Of a DNA stretch of 35,265 bases, positions 27,225 to 35,265 are shown one piece after another. The stretch covers positions 1 through 35,265 of the forward strand of contig JAGREE010000041.1 in NCBI GenBank assembly GCA_020446675.1, in the 5' to 3' direction. Numbering within the stretch: the first letter of the stretch is position 1; each line of letters begins with the position of its first letter. This DNA is from Alphaproteobacteria bacterium (GTDB taxonomy: Bacteria; Pseudomonadota; Alphaproteobacteria; Sphingomonadales; Emcibacteraceae). The notes beneath the pieces were generated by a model. The model was given only the letters and a program-made list of their open reading frames with translations, did not search any database and was not told the origin of the DNA. A program made the translations under genes and the position numbers.

Positions 27225-27710
27225 TTATTCTTCTTTAGTTTTCTTTCCAGCATCACCGCCGAAAGTCGAATTAAATATTAATAACACAGCACCAACAAAT
27301 ATAAAACTGTCAGCAACATTAAAAACGGCAAAATACCAGTTTTCCCAGTGGAACTGGAAGAAATCAGCAACTGCACCAAATTTTACTCTGTCATAGATGT
27401 TACCAAATGCCCCACCAATAACAAGCCCGATAGCACCCGCAATGATTATTTTTCTTGCTGATCGTAACCAGTAAGTAAGAATAGCGACTATTATTAGGTT
27501 TAGAACCACCAACAGCCATCGGCCCAGATCACTTTCAGCGGATAAAAATCCAAAACTAACACCACGATTCCAAACCATAACAACATCAAAAATTGGCAGG
27601 ATTTTGACCGTCCCTTTGGCTGTCAGATCAAAAACATCAATAAACCACCATTTGCTTAACCGGTCGATAATAAACGCGCATAATGCGAATATGCCACCGA
27701 TACGCATCAT
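27225..27710 (-). CDS. lspA: Lipoprotein signal peptidase (signal peptidase II)
   Basis: This inner-membrane aspartic protease removes signal peptides from prolipoproteins after lipid attachment. Its 161 residues have four hydrophobic segments. The catalytic aspartates are Asp107 in GNIYDRV and Asp134 in FNVADSFIF, and Asn48 lies in the conserved WNRGVSFGF. A short hydrophilic Lys/Glu tail follows. Two adjacent ATG codons start it 3 bases after the ileS stop, giving the ileS-lspA order common in proteobacteria. The next gene encodes a lipoprotein. Confidence 0.96.
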   Translation of the reverse strand: MMRIGGIFALCAFIIDRLSKWWFIDVFDLTAKGTVKILPIFDVVMVWNRGVSFGFLSAESDLGRWLLVVLNLIIVAILTYWLRSARKIIIAGAIGLVIGGAFGNIYDRVKFGAVADFFQFHWENWYFAVFNVADSFIFVGAVLLIFNSTFGGDAGKKTKEE

Positions 27711-27713
27711 TGC

Positions 27714-30536
27714 TTAAAGTGCCTCAACAGCATCTGCGCAGCGCTGGCATATATCTTCATGATTATTGATTTGGCCGACTTCTGGAAGAACCTGCCAGCA
27801 ACGTTCACATTTATTCCCCTCTGAAAGCTGACTGATAACAGCAATCCCTGGTGTATCTTCCATTCTAAAGGCTTCATCCGGTGCACCATCCAAAATCATA
27901 TCCGCATCAGAAGTAATACATAGCTCAGCCAGGTCAATGCCTTTAAGTGCGTCTATATAGCTTTGATCATCCACATAAATATTGACACTTGCCTGAAGGC
28001 TTGAGCCAATACGCTTTTCACGACGTTCAACCTCCAATGCCCCCGTGACCACTTTACGCAATGTTCTGATTTTTTCCCATTTGTTCCCAAGCGTATCATC
28101 GAGCCAGGACTTTGGAATATCACTGAATGTCTGAAGATGTACACTGTCATCCTTACTTGGAAAACGTGACTGCCATATTTCTTCCGCTGTAAAGACAAGA
28201 ATAGGAGCAAACCATTTGGTGACAGTTTTGAAAATTTCATCAAGGACAGTTCTTGCAGCACGGCGACGAACAGTCATTTTAGCATCACAGTAAAGTGCGT
28301 CTTTTCGAATATCAAAATAAAATGCTGATAGATCCACCGCACAAAAATTATAAAGTGCATTATAAACACGGTGATAATTATAATCGTCAAAACCTTTTCT
28401 TACGACAGCATCAACTTTGGCAAGACGATGAAGAACCCAGCGCTCCAGCTCCGGCATTTCACCATAGGATAAAATTTCCTTATCCTCAAATTCAGCAAGA
28501 TTGCCGATCATGAACCGCATGGTATTACGAATTTTGCGATAAGCTTCTGCCTGATTTTTTATGATTTCATCACCGATACGATGTTCATTAAAATAATCAG
28601 TTGACGTCACCCACAGGCGAAGAATATCGGCACCAAACTGTTTTATAATATTAAGAGGATCTACCCCGTTCCCCAATGATTTGGACATTTTGCGTCCATC
28701 TTTATCCACCGTAAAGCCATGGGTGAGTACTTGATCATAAGGTGCATCACCACGCGTTCCGCAGGATTCAAGCAAAGAAGACTGGAACCAGCCACGATGC
28801 TGGTCTGTACCTTCCAGATATAAATCTGCACTACGTTTTCCCTCTCCCCGGCTTAGGTCTTCCCTTTTTTCCAGCACAAAGGCATGAGTGGAGCCTGAAT
28901 CAAACCAGACGTCGAGAATATCTGTAACCTGTTCATAATCAGCAGCGTTATAGTCATTTCCCAGCAGCTCCTGAGGATCAACAGTGTACCACGCATCAGC
29001 ACCAGCCTTTTCAACTGCTGCTGCTATACGCTCATTCACATGGTCATCTTTAAGAAGCTCATTGGTACGTTTATGAACAAAGACAGTAATTGGGACACCC
29101 CAGGCTCGCTGTCTGGATATCAGCCAATCCGGTCTATCGGCAACCATGGCATTAATACGGTTTTTGGAATTTTCCGGCACCCAGCGGACATTATCAATCG
29201 CTTTAAGTGCTTTTTTCCTCAAATCATTTGCGTCCATGGAAATAAACCATTGCGGCGTATTCCGGAAAATAAGAGGCGCTTTTGAACGCCAGCTGTGCGG
29301 GTAACTGTGAACGATCTTATCCCGGGCCAGTAAGGCCCCAACCTTTGCCATTTCTTCACAAACATGATCATGAACTTTATAAACATGCTCCCCTGCAAAC
29401 ATGGGGACATTGTCATAATAAAGTCCAGCTTCGTCAACTGTATAAGGGGTTTCCAGACCGAATTGCTGGCCGACTTCAAAGTCTTCCTGACCATGACTTG
29501 GTGCAATATGAACAAATCCGGTACCGGCATCTGTCGTCACATGGAAACCTTCTATCACCGGCACATCAAAATCATAACCCTGACCGTGCCAAGGATGATG
29601 ACATACTGTCCCTTCAAGTTCACTTCCCTTAAATGATCTAAGCTCCGAATATCCACTCACACCGGCACGGGCACAAAATGCCCCAACCAGTTCTTTTGCC
29701 AGCACAAGCTTCGCACCAACAGCAACACGTGAGTTTTCATCCACGTCTGTAACATTGATCAGAACATATTCAAAATCCTTACCGTAAGCGATGCCTCGGT
29801 TACCGGGCATCGTCCAGGGGGTTGTCGTCCAGATCACTATTTTAGTGCCTAAAATTGCTTCTATGTTTGATTTTACAACAGTAAAACCAATGTCGATCAT
29901 ATGCGATGTGTGATCCATATATTCGATTTCGGCTTCTGCCAGCGCTGTTTTCTCAACGACTGACCACATAATTGATTTTGAGCCACGATAAAGCCCACCA
30001 TTCATAAGAAATTTAAGAAGCTCACGCACAATTTGTGCTTCGCTTGCATAGTCCATCGTTAAATACGGATCTTCCCAATCGCCAAATATACCAAGGCGTT
30101 TAAATTCGTCTTTCTGAACCCCAACCCACTTTTCAGCAAAGGCACGACATTCTTTACGAAATTCTACCGGGTCAACTTCATCCTTATTTTTCCCTGCATT
30201 TTTATATTTCTTTTCAATCATCCATTCGATGGGCAACCCATGACAGTCCCAGCCTGGAACATATGGCGCATCCTTGCCCAGCATTTGCTGGGTACGAACG
30301 ATTATATCCTTCAGGATTTTATTCATAGCATGACCCATATGAATATCACCGTTGGCATAAGGAGGCCCATCATGCAGGATATAGCGTTCTCGACCTGCTG
30401 AATTTGCACGAATTTTTTGGTAAATATCGATATTGTTCCAGCGATCAAGCCATGTGGGTTCACTATTAGGCAGATTTCCTTTCATCGGGAAATCTGTCTT
30501 GGGCAGAAAAATCGTGTCGCGATAGTCTTTGGTCAT
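27714..30536 (-). CDS. ileS: Isoleucine--tRNA ligase
   Basis: This class I aminoacyl-tRNA synthetase charges tRNA-Ile and edits mischarged valine. The protein has 940 residues, as expected for the bacterial type. HIGH appears as HMGH (66-69) in PPYANGDIHMGHAMNK, and KMSKS is at 616-620. The editing domain holds TTTPWTMPGN (237-246) and DAGTGFVHIAPSHGQED (336-352). The C-terminal zinc site is Cys910, Cys913, Cys930 and Cys933. It lies 75 bases after ribF and 3 bases before lspA in a minus-strand operon. The Shine-Dalgarno is weak. Confidence 0.97.
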   Translation of the reverse strand: MTKDYRDTIFLPKTDFPMKGNLPNSEPTWLDRWNNIDIYQKIRANSAGRERYILHDGPPYANGDIHMGHAMNKILKDIIVRTQQMLGKDAPYVPGWDCHGLPIEWMIEKKYKNAGKNKDEVDPVEFRKECRAFAEKWVGVQKDEFKRLGIFGDWEDPYLTMDYASEAQIVRELLKFLMNGGLYRGSKSIMWSVVEKTALAEAEIEYMDHTSHMIDIGFTVVKSNIEAILGTKIVIWTTTPWTMPGNRGIAYGKDFEYVLINVTDVDENSRVAVGAKLVLAKELVGAFCARAGVSGYSELRSFKGSELEGTVCHHPWHGQGYDFDVPVIEGFHVTTDAGTGFVHIAPSHGQEDFEVGQQFGLETPYTVDEAGLYYDNVPMFAGEHVYKVHDHVCEEMAKVGALLARDKIVHSYPHSWRSKAPLIFRNTPQWFISMDANDLRKKALKAIDNVRWVPENSKNRINAMVADRPDWLISRQRAWGVPITVFVHKRTNELLKDDHVNERIAAAVEKAGADAWYTVDPQELLGNDYNAADYEQVTDILDVWFDSGSTHAFVLEKREDLSRGEGKRSADLYLEGTDQHRGWFQSSLLESCGTRGDAPYDQVLTHGFTVDKDGRKMSKSLGNGVDPLNIIKQFGADILRLWVTSTDYFNEHRIGDEIIKNQAEAYRKIRNTMRFMIGNLAEFEDKEILSYGEMPELERWVLHRLAKVDAVVRKGFDDYNYHRVYNALYNFCAVDLSAFYFDIRKDALYCDAKMTVRRRAARTVLDEIFKTVTKWFAPILVFTAEEIWQSRFPSKDDSVHLQTFSDIPKSWLDDTLGNKWEKIRTLRKVVTGALEVERREKRIGSSLQASVNIYVDDQSYIDALKGIDLAELCITSDADMILDGAPDEAFRMEDTPGIAVISQLSEGNKCERCWQVLPEVGQINNHEDICQRCADAVEAL

Positions 30537-30611
30537 ATCTTTACTTAATATAATGTTTTAAAAATTTATCTTATGTAGCAATTAGAAGCCCCTTGTGTCG
30601 AGCTTATTTTT

Positions 30612-31598
30612 TCATAAGTATTCAGCTAATTTAGGCGAAGGAATAAATGATTGCCGGTTTTCTGGCTTTGCAAGTAATTTTCGTGCAATCACACTGTCTT
30701 TTTCGATCTGCTCCTTTAAGGCCAACAGATTCTCAAACTTTCTTTCCTCTCTGATAAAATCAACAAATTCGACTTTGACAGGCACGCCATATATATCATG
30801 ATCAAAATCAAATATATGTGTTTCCAGAAGCACATCCTTTTTATCAAACGTCGGCCTTCTGCCTACATTTGCAACGGCATCCCAAACGCCTTTGGCTGGC
30901 CCTTCATCAATTATCATACGGACAGCATACACGCCATATTTTGGCTCCTTATATCCCTCCATCAATAGATTTGCTGTCGGAAAATCAAGCGTACGGCCTC
31001 TCTGGTCTCCATTGCGAACATGGCCTTCCATATGCCACCAATGGCCCAACCGGTCCGCAACTTTCCGTACATTTCCCTGCTCAAGGGAGGCCCGGATATT
31101 GCTTGATGAATAAACATGATCATCTTCCATTACCTTCTTGACGACAGTTAGCCCAAACTGTTCTTCCTTTGAAAGCCACCCCAGAACATTTACACCCCCG
31201 CGTCTACCTGCACCAAAGCAATAATCATAGCCAACCACAATATGAAGAGCGTTGATTTTCTTTATCAGTATATCAAGTACAAAATCCTCAGCCTCCATCG
31301 TGGCAAGGGTTTTATCAAATGGCAGTACAATAAGCTGATCAACGCCAAAATTTTCCAGCAAATGAGCTTTCGTTCTGAAAGACGTCAGCCGGAAGTCTTT
31401 TTGACTAGGGTTAAAAAATAATCTTGGATGTGGTTCCATACTGAGAACCGTCAGCGTGGTTCTCATTTCTGAAGCAATTTTTCCGGCTGTCCCGATCACT
31501 TTCTGGTGTCCCTTATGGAACCCATCAAAATTCCCCAGAACGATTACTGAACCTTTACAGTCATCCGGTATAGAATCAACATGTCTTATAATTTTCAT
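30612..31598 (-). CDS. ribF: Bifunctional riboflavin kinase / FAD synthetase
   Basis: It phosphorylates riboflavin to FMN and then adenylates it to FAD. The 328-residue protein has an N-terminal adenylyltransferase domain with LGNFDGFHKGH (21-31) and VVGYDYCFGAGRRGG. The C-terminal kinase domain has RGRTLDFPTANL (about 199-210), VANVGRRPTFD, and LETHIFDFDHDIYG. It is the first gene of the minus-strand run to ileS and lspA, an order seen in many proteobacteria. It is divergent from cheY across 260 bases. Confidence 0.96.
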   Translation of the reverse strand: MKIIRHVDSIPDDCKGSVIVLGNFDGFHKGHQKVIGTAGKIASEMRTTLTVLSMEPHPRLFFNPSQKDFRLTSFRTKAHLLENFGVDQLIVLPFDKTLATMEAEDFVLDILIKKINALHIVVGYDYCFGAGRRGGVNVLGWLSKEEQFGLTVVKKVMEDDHVYSSSNIRASLEQGNVRKVADRLGHWWHMEGHVRNGDQRGRTLDFPTANLLMEGYKEPKYGVYAVRMIIDEGPAKGVWDAVANVGRRPTFDKKDVLLETHIFDFDHDIYGVPVKVEFVDFIREERKFENLLALKEQIEKDSVIARKLLAKPENRQSFIPSPKLAEYL

Positions 31599-31858
31599 CG
31601 GATTAAATCTTTACTTATCCTAAGCTGAAGCATAGATGACAAAGCCTACACACTACTGCAAGTCCGATGTTAATTATAGTAATTTTTCTGCTTATTTATT
31701 TATAATTTAGGTATATTTTTAAGAATATTTACCTCATTAACTATTCTATTAACTCTTTTTTTAGGCTCTGTGGCTAGTTTGGGTATATTCGTTGGCAAAA
31801 TGATAACGAGTATAGCCAACAGTGTATTTGTTAAACCATAAATAAGGACAGGAACAAA
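31599..31858. other. AT-rich divergent intergenic region between ribF and cheY
   Basis: This is the longest gap in the window. It contains no open frame or RNA gene that I can support. It holds a paired TTAA motif (see the separate entry) and a 6-bp inverted repeat GTTGGC/GCCAAC (31791-31796 and 31815-31820) with an 18-base spacing. AGGA lies near 31846-31849 ahead of the cheY ATG. Promoters for both genes should be here, but I cannot fix a clear -35/-10 pair. Confidence 0.6.
31737..31753 (+). promoter_or_regulatory. Possible CtrA-like site upstream of cheY
   Basis: TTAA at 31737-31740 and TTAAC at 31749-31753 are 8 bases apart. The alphaproteobacterial cell-cycle and motility regulator CtrA binds TTAA-N7-TTAAC; here the spacing is one base too long. 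In AT-rich DNA such pairs arise by chance, so support is weak. Confidence 0.2.
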
Positions 31859-32245
31859 ATGGCCGTAGATATGTCATTATCCATCTTAATAGTAGATGAC
31901 TATAAAACAATGCTCAGAATTATTCGTAATTTGCTTAAACAGCTAGGTTTTCACAATGTTGATGAAGCAACCGATGGTGCCGAAGCTTTAAATAAATTAC
32001 GTGGCAAAAGCTACGATCTGGTTATTTCCGACTGGAATATGGAACCAATGACCGGATATGAGCTGTTAAAAGAAGTTCGTTCAGATGATATGTTAAAAAC
32101 CCTTCCTTTCATTATGGTAACGGCAGAATCGAAGACAGATAACGTTATTGCTGCAAAAAAAGCAGGCGTAAATAACTATATTGTAAAACCATTTAATGCA
32201 GCGACATTGAAATCCAAGCTCATTAGCGTGCTTGGAGAGTTTTAA
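31859..32245 (+). CDS. cheY: Single-domain response regulator, CheY type
   Basis: This 128-residue receiver domain has no output domain. The acid pocket is Asp13-Asp14, the phosphorylation site Asp58 in VISDWNMEPMTGYELL, with Thr88 in MVTAESK and Lys110 in YIVKPF. All residues needed for phosphorylation are present. When phosphorylated, CheY proteins bind the flagellar switch and reverse rotation. The next gene, cheZ, starts on the last base of its stop (TAATG), so the regulator and its phosphatase are made together. No cheA, receptor or flagellar gene is in the window, so the kinase lies elsewhere. Confidence 0.92.
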   Translation: MAVDMSLSILIVDDYKTMLRIIRNLLKQLGFHNVDEATDGAEALNKLRGKSYDLVISDWNMEPMTGYELLKEVRSDDMLKTLPFIMVTAESKTDNVIAAKKAGVNNYIVKPFNAATLKSKLISVLGEF

Positions 32246-33240
32246 TGTCTTCAGGATTATTGCCAGATCATATTGAACCACTGGTTGACAGATTGCGTTC
32301 TGGCGATCATCTGCCTATTGCTCTGCCGGATGTTGCCGCTGTAACTGAAGTCCTAATGCGTTCTTTGGAAAGCTATTTTAAATCAATAGATCTTACCCTT
32401 TACCGTGAATGCCAGGATCTGGCAGATTATATCGAAGATGCCCGTACAGAAATTTCATCGCTTTCTCCAGATGGCGAAGATAGTGCTGGCATTCCACGCG
32501 CCGGAAAAGAGCTTGATGCTATAGTTGAAGCAACAGAATCTGCTACGGATACGATCATGCAGGCTGCGGAAGATCTGATGAGCTTTGAAAGTGACGATTT
32601 TGATCAATATAAAGATCACGTAAATACCGAAGTGATGAAAATTTTTGAAGCCTGCTCATTTCAGGACATTACTGGCCAACGGATCAGCAAAGTTGTAAAA
32701 ACACTTAATCACGTCGAAGACCGTGTAGGTAAACTTATCTCTATACTTGGGATTCCTGCGGAAACGGAATCACCGAAAGATGCCAAGCCAATTCTAGATC
32801 CGGATAGCGATGATATTGATGACGCAGATCTGCTTCATGGTCCCGCTCTTGCAGGTGAAGGTATTAATCAGGGCGAGATTGATTCTTTACTGGAAAACGA
32901 CGTAACAAATAATCCTGAAAACACAGACGATACTGTACAAGATTTCGATGAATTTTTTAACGCAGAATCCTCAGACGAGATAGAATTTAGCGAAGAAAGT
33001 GATGCAGTAGACCAAACGGTAGAAGAAAAATTTGAAGCAGACGAAGACGTTCCAAGTATATCTGAGGAAGATATTTCCGATGATCTTGAGGTTGATACCA
33101 AACCTGAAACAGAAACGTCTGTTAAAGCCAGTCAACAGAATGAAATATCAAGCACTAAAGAGAATAAGGCTAAAAAACATATCAACGATGATGATATATT
33201 TGAAACCACACAGGAAGATATCGATAGCCTGTTTGGCTAA
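32245..33240 (+). CDS. cheZ: Protein phosphatase CheZ with long acidic tail
   Basis: CheZ removes the phosphate from CheY-P. The protein has 331 residues, against about 214 in E. coli. Residues 1-170 form the helical domain. CSFQDITGQRISKV contains Asp141 and Gln145, matching the catalytic Asp143/Gln147 of E. coli. From about 175 the chain is acidic and probably disordered. It contains two short motifs, QGEIDSLL (209-216) and QEDIDSLFG at the very end (323-331). The last resembles the CheY-binding tail of CheZ, and the first also resembles the FliM N-terminal CheY-binding peptide. It is coupled to cheY by a one-base overlap and converges on the EAL gene with a 12-base gap. Confidence 0.88.
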   Translation: MSSGLLPDHIEPLVDRLRSGDHLPIALPDVAAVTEVLMRSLESYFKSIDLTLYRECQDLADYIEDARTEISSLSPDGEDSAGIPRAGKELDAIVEATESATDTIMQAAEDLMSFESDDFDQYKDHVNTEVMKIFEACSFQDITGQRISKVVKTLNHVEDRVGKLISILGIPAETESPKDAKPILDPDSDDIDDADLLHGPALAGEGINQGEIDSLLENDVTNNPENTDDTVQDFDEFFNAESSDEIEFSEESDAVDQTVEEKFEADEDVPSISEEDISDDLEVDTKPETETSVKASQQNEISSTKENKAKKHINDDDIFETTQEDIDSLFG

Positions 33241-33252
33241 CACTCTATGAGA

Positions 33253-34443
33253 CTATAGCTTGCTGGTAATATCACTGCTCAGTACGGGCTCACCAAAAAG
33301 ATAGCCCTGTCCACGATCAATGCCACAATCAAGAATTTCAACTAGCGTTGGGTCACTTTCAATTTTCTCAACGATTACTTCTATATCATAGCGTTTAAAA
33401 GACTCTTTAATATCGTTACGGTCAATATCAATATTTTCTGCCAAAAGCAGGTCCGGATTTAATTTGACATAATGAAAATAACGTGCTGCCAAATCAGAAT
33501 GGTCATGACTGAGAACCTGCACATTATCCATAGAAAAACGGAACCCCCGTTTGCCAAGACTTGCCAGTTTATCCCAAATTATATTGGGCTGTCTTTGTAC
33601 ATCCTGTTGGGTAAATTCAAAAACCAATCTGTCGGCAAGCTCCTGATTGTCCAGCATAAAATCGACAAACTGTGGAAAAAAATCCTTATCGTTTAGAGAC
33701 ACGGATGAGATATTGCAGAAGAATCTCATATTTGGCTTCCTTGTTCCCAAACGGCGGATGACCTGAATACATCTAAACAGAAGCAGATTATCGAGAGTGC
33801 TGACCAGTCCAGAATCTTCGGCCAATTTGATATATTGAGACGGGAAAATAACCTCCCCCTTATCATCACGTACTCTTGAATAAGCTTCGTAATGCATTAC
33901 TTTACGAGATGGAAGTGCGACAATGGGCTGTAGATATAGATCAATTCGATTATCCTCAAGAGCATAATGCATAATGTTTAGAATTTCATCTGCTTCTCTG
34001 TCACTTCCATGTATAACTTCTGTTGATTGCAATGAACCAGAATGGCCGAATGAATGTGAAAGGGTTTTTCCGGATTTTTCGACAACCTGACTGAGTAAGG
34101 TTTGCAGAAGACGCATTTCATTGACGATCTCTTTATTATGACCGTGCTCATTAGCTTTTACCTGCTCCCTCAGTTTAATAGTTTCATTCTTATACTGCTC
34201 TAACTGATCCTGATAAACCTGATAATCCTGGTGAAGAGACATAAGACGTTCAGAAACATCTTCCTTATTTGCTCTTAGTGAAAGCATTAAGTGCAGCTGG
34301 AGACCAAGTAGGAATATTCCTCCTCCCACAATTCGTCCGCCCAAAACACCTAACTCAGGAAATATTCCTGGTAACACAACAGAAGCAAATACTGCGATAA
34401 TAACATTACCGAGTATGAGTATGATATTGACGAGTGCACCCAT
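33253..34443 (-). CDS. Membrane-anchored degenerate EAL-domain protein, possibly TipF-like
   Basis: The protein has 396 residues: two membrane segments (about 3-24 and 31-55), a coiled coil (about 60-125), and an EAL domain (about 150-390). Of the c-di-GMP phosphodiesterase residues, Glu186 (as EAY, not EAL), Asn244, Glu276, Asp306, Lys327, Glu359 and Gln379 are kept. The DDFG motif is DNVQ (306-309), replacing the second metal-binding Asp with Asn. Such changes usually remove hydrolysis but can leave binding. The plan of two N-terminal segments, coiled coil and inactive EAL matches TipF of Caulobacter, a c-di-GMP receptor for flagellum assembly. Its place beside cheY-cheZ fits, but the TipF link is inferred. 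Confidence 0.8.
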   Translation of the reverse strand: MGALVNIILILGNVIIAVFASVVLPGIFPELGVLGGRIVGGGIFLLGLQLHLMLSLRANKEDVSERLMSLHQDYQVYQDQLEQYKNETIKLREQVKANEHGHNKEIVNEMRLLQTLLSQVVEKSGKTLSHSFGHSGSLQSTEVIHGSDREADEILNIMHYALEDNRIDLYLQPIVALPSRKVMHYEAYSRVRDDKGEVIFPSQYIKLAEDSGLVSTLDNLLLFRCIQVIRRLGTRKPNMRFFCNISSVSLNDKDFFPQFVDFMLDNQELADRLVFEFTQQDVQRQPNIIWDKLASLGKRGFRFSMDNVQVLSHDHSDLAARYFHYVKLNPDLLLAENIDIDRNDIKESFKRYDIEVIVEKIESDPTLVEILDCGIDRGQGYLFGEPVLSSDITSKL

Positions 34444-34550
34444 TAAAATTCCCAGATCTCATAGTTGTTTAAGAAAGAAAGAATTGTCTATTAATTTAAC
34501 GCAGTTACGATAGAACAATTAACCAGCGCAATCAAGATTTGTAATAATTT

Positions 34551-34588
34551 CATGAAAAGAAAAGTAAGGGTGCCAGAAACACCCTTAC
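34551..34588 (-). terminator. Rho-independent terminator of the TonB-like gene
   Basis: The perfect 9-bp stem GTAAGGGTG/CACCCTTAC (34564-34572 with 34580-34588) has a 7-base loop. Read on the minus strand, TTTTCTTTTC follows. It starts 16 bases after the stop of the TonB-like gene and separates it from the EAL gene. Confidence 0.88.
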
Positions 34589-34604
34589 AAATGTTATGTT
34601 TCTG

Positions 34605-35228
34605 CTATTGGTTATCAAGTTTAAATTCTATCAGATTATAAACGTCAAAAACCTCAACAGCTTCTCCATCAATAACACGGGGTTTGAATTTAAATTTTCT
34701 TGCTGCATTTACAGCGCTTCTCTCAAATCCTGGATGTGAAGAATTTACAACAACGATGTCTTTTGTTTTGCCATTTTCGGTAACTGTATATTTAAGGCGC
34801 ACAAATCCCTCTATTCCTTTGGAAGCCATATCTTCTGGATAGCGAGGAGAGACTTTCACGATTGGAAGAAAATCGCTTTCAGGAACAAAAACACTGCCCC
34901 CAGGCTTCACAATAGGCGTGAATGGATCCAAATCAGTTGATACTGGTAGATCGAAAATCCCTTCATTATTGCCTTTCCCAATTGTTGGCAAAACTGGAGG
35001 AAGACTATCATTTGTATCTAACAACACAGGCTTATCAATCTTTTTGTCTACTGGTTGCTTATCTCTAATCTTTCCCAGATCAATAATAGTTCTGACCTGT
35101 TGCTTAGCAACTGGTAATTGTCCATTGGTAACCAACATTTGCATTGAAAAAAACAATGCAAAAGTAATTATCGCCGCAATATTAAAAGATATGAAGTAAC
35201 GAGAAAAAACTGAAAATTGTGTGGGCAT
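34605..35228 (-). CDS. TonB-family energy transducer protein
   Basis: This 207-residue protein has one N-terminal membrane anchor (about 13-32), a periplasmic linker and a C-terminal TonB domain (about 120-205). The domain is visible in SPRYPEDMASKGIEGFVRLKYTVTENGKTKDI and FERSAVNAARKFKFKPRVIDG. TonB proteins pass inner-membrane proton-motive force to outer-membrane receptors. The linker has scattered prolines but lacks the long Pro-Glu/Pro-Lys repeats of classical TonB, so its span across the periplasm may be short. AGGAG lies 7 bases before the ATG. No exbB, exbD or receptor gene is in the window; they could lie upstream past the edge. Confidence 0.88.
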   Translation of the reverse strand: MPTQFSVFSRYFISFNIAAIITFALFFSMQMLVTNGQLPVAKQQVRTIIDLGKIRDKQPVDKKIDKPVLLDTNDSLPPVLPTIGKGNNEGIFDLPVSTDLDPFTPIVKPGGSVFVPESDFLPIVKVSPRYPEDMASKGIEGFVRLKYTVTENGKTKDIVVVNSSHPGFERSAVNAARKFKFKPRVIDGEAVEVFDVYNLIEFKLDNQ

Positions 35229-35265
35229 GATACGTCTCCTATATTCTTGTGTTGGTTATACCGAG

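Noticed and set aside
30537..30611. T-box or leader upstream of ileS
   Set aside because: The 75-base gap is too short and lacks the T-box sequence; such leaders are typical of Gram-positives.
31599..31858. Riboswitch or small RNA in the ribF-cheY gap
   Set aside because: I see no FMN-riboswitch conserved core or stable long hairpin; only short AT-rich repeats.

Overview
The window looks like the chromosome of an alphaproteobacterium with fairly low GC. Supporting signs are the ribF-ileS-lspA-short PDEY lipoprotein string, tadA divergent from rluB-rsmD, ubiA divergent from rsmE-protease-gshA, a plant/proteobacterial-type GshA, a K+-independent H+-pyrophosphatase, and an alphaproteobacterial CheY/CheZ pair. 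The order is uncertain; an Emcibacterales-, Kordiimonadales- or Sneathiellales-like marine lineage is a guess. Genes are dense: no gap exceeds 300 bases, and I see no tRNA or rRNA gene, insertion sequence, prophage or CRISPR array.

Layout. 1-1.6 kb: end of a glycine-cleavage operon (last codons of a probable gcvPA, then gcvPB) with a terminator. 1.6-4.9 kb: a cupin/thiol-dioxygenase-like gene behind a secreted serine hydrolase, divergent from a secreted M28 peptidase. 4.9-8.8 kb: rsmE, a membrane-anchored retropepsin-like protease and gshA on the minus strand, divergent from ubiA. 8.8-10.1 kb: a GT4 glycosyltransferase. 10.3-16.0 kb: hppA, ppa, ubiD and pmbA on the plus strand. 16.0-20.4 kb: an MFS transporter, a TorF-type porin, an M23 peptidase and xseA on the minus strand. 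20.5-25.1 kb: purD, mscS-tadA (minus), rluB-rsmD (plus). 25.1-31.6 kb: a minus-strand run, ribF, ileS, lspA, a small lipoprotein and mutL. 31.9-35.2 kb: cheY-cheZ (plus) facing a degenerate EAL-domain membrane protein and a TonB-type protein.

Functional links. UbiA and UbiD are two steps of ubiquinone synthesis. HppA and Ppa both hydrolyse pyrophosphate, one conserving the energy as a proton gradient. RsmE, RluB, RsmD, TadA and IleS all serve translation. LspA sits beside a small lipoprotein that should be its substrate. Most of the window is housekeeping, and I did not find a clearly new multi-gene system. The most interesting part is the motility-type cluster at the right end. There, CheZ carries two separate short motifs resembling CheY-binding peptides, and the neighbouring membrane EAL protein has a broken metal-binding motif, suggesting a c-di-GMP receptor rather than an enzyme. 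A second point is the M28 peptidase, in which Asp replaces the usual first zinc-ligand His.
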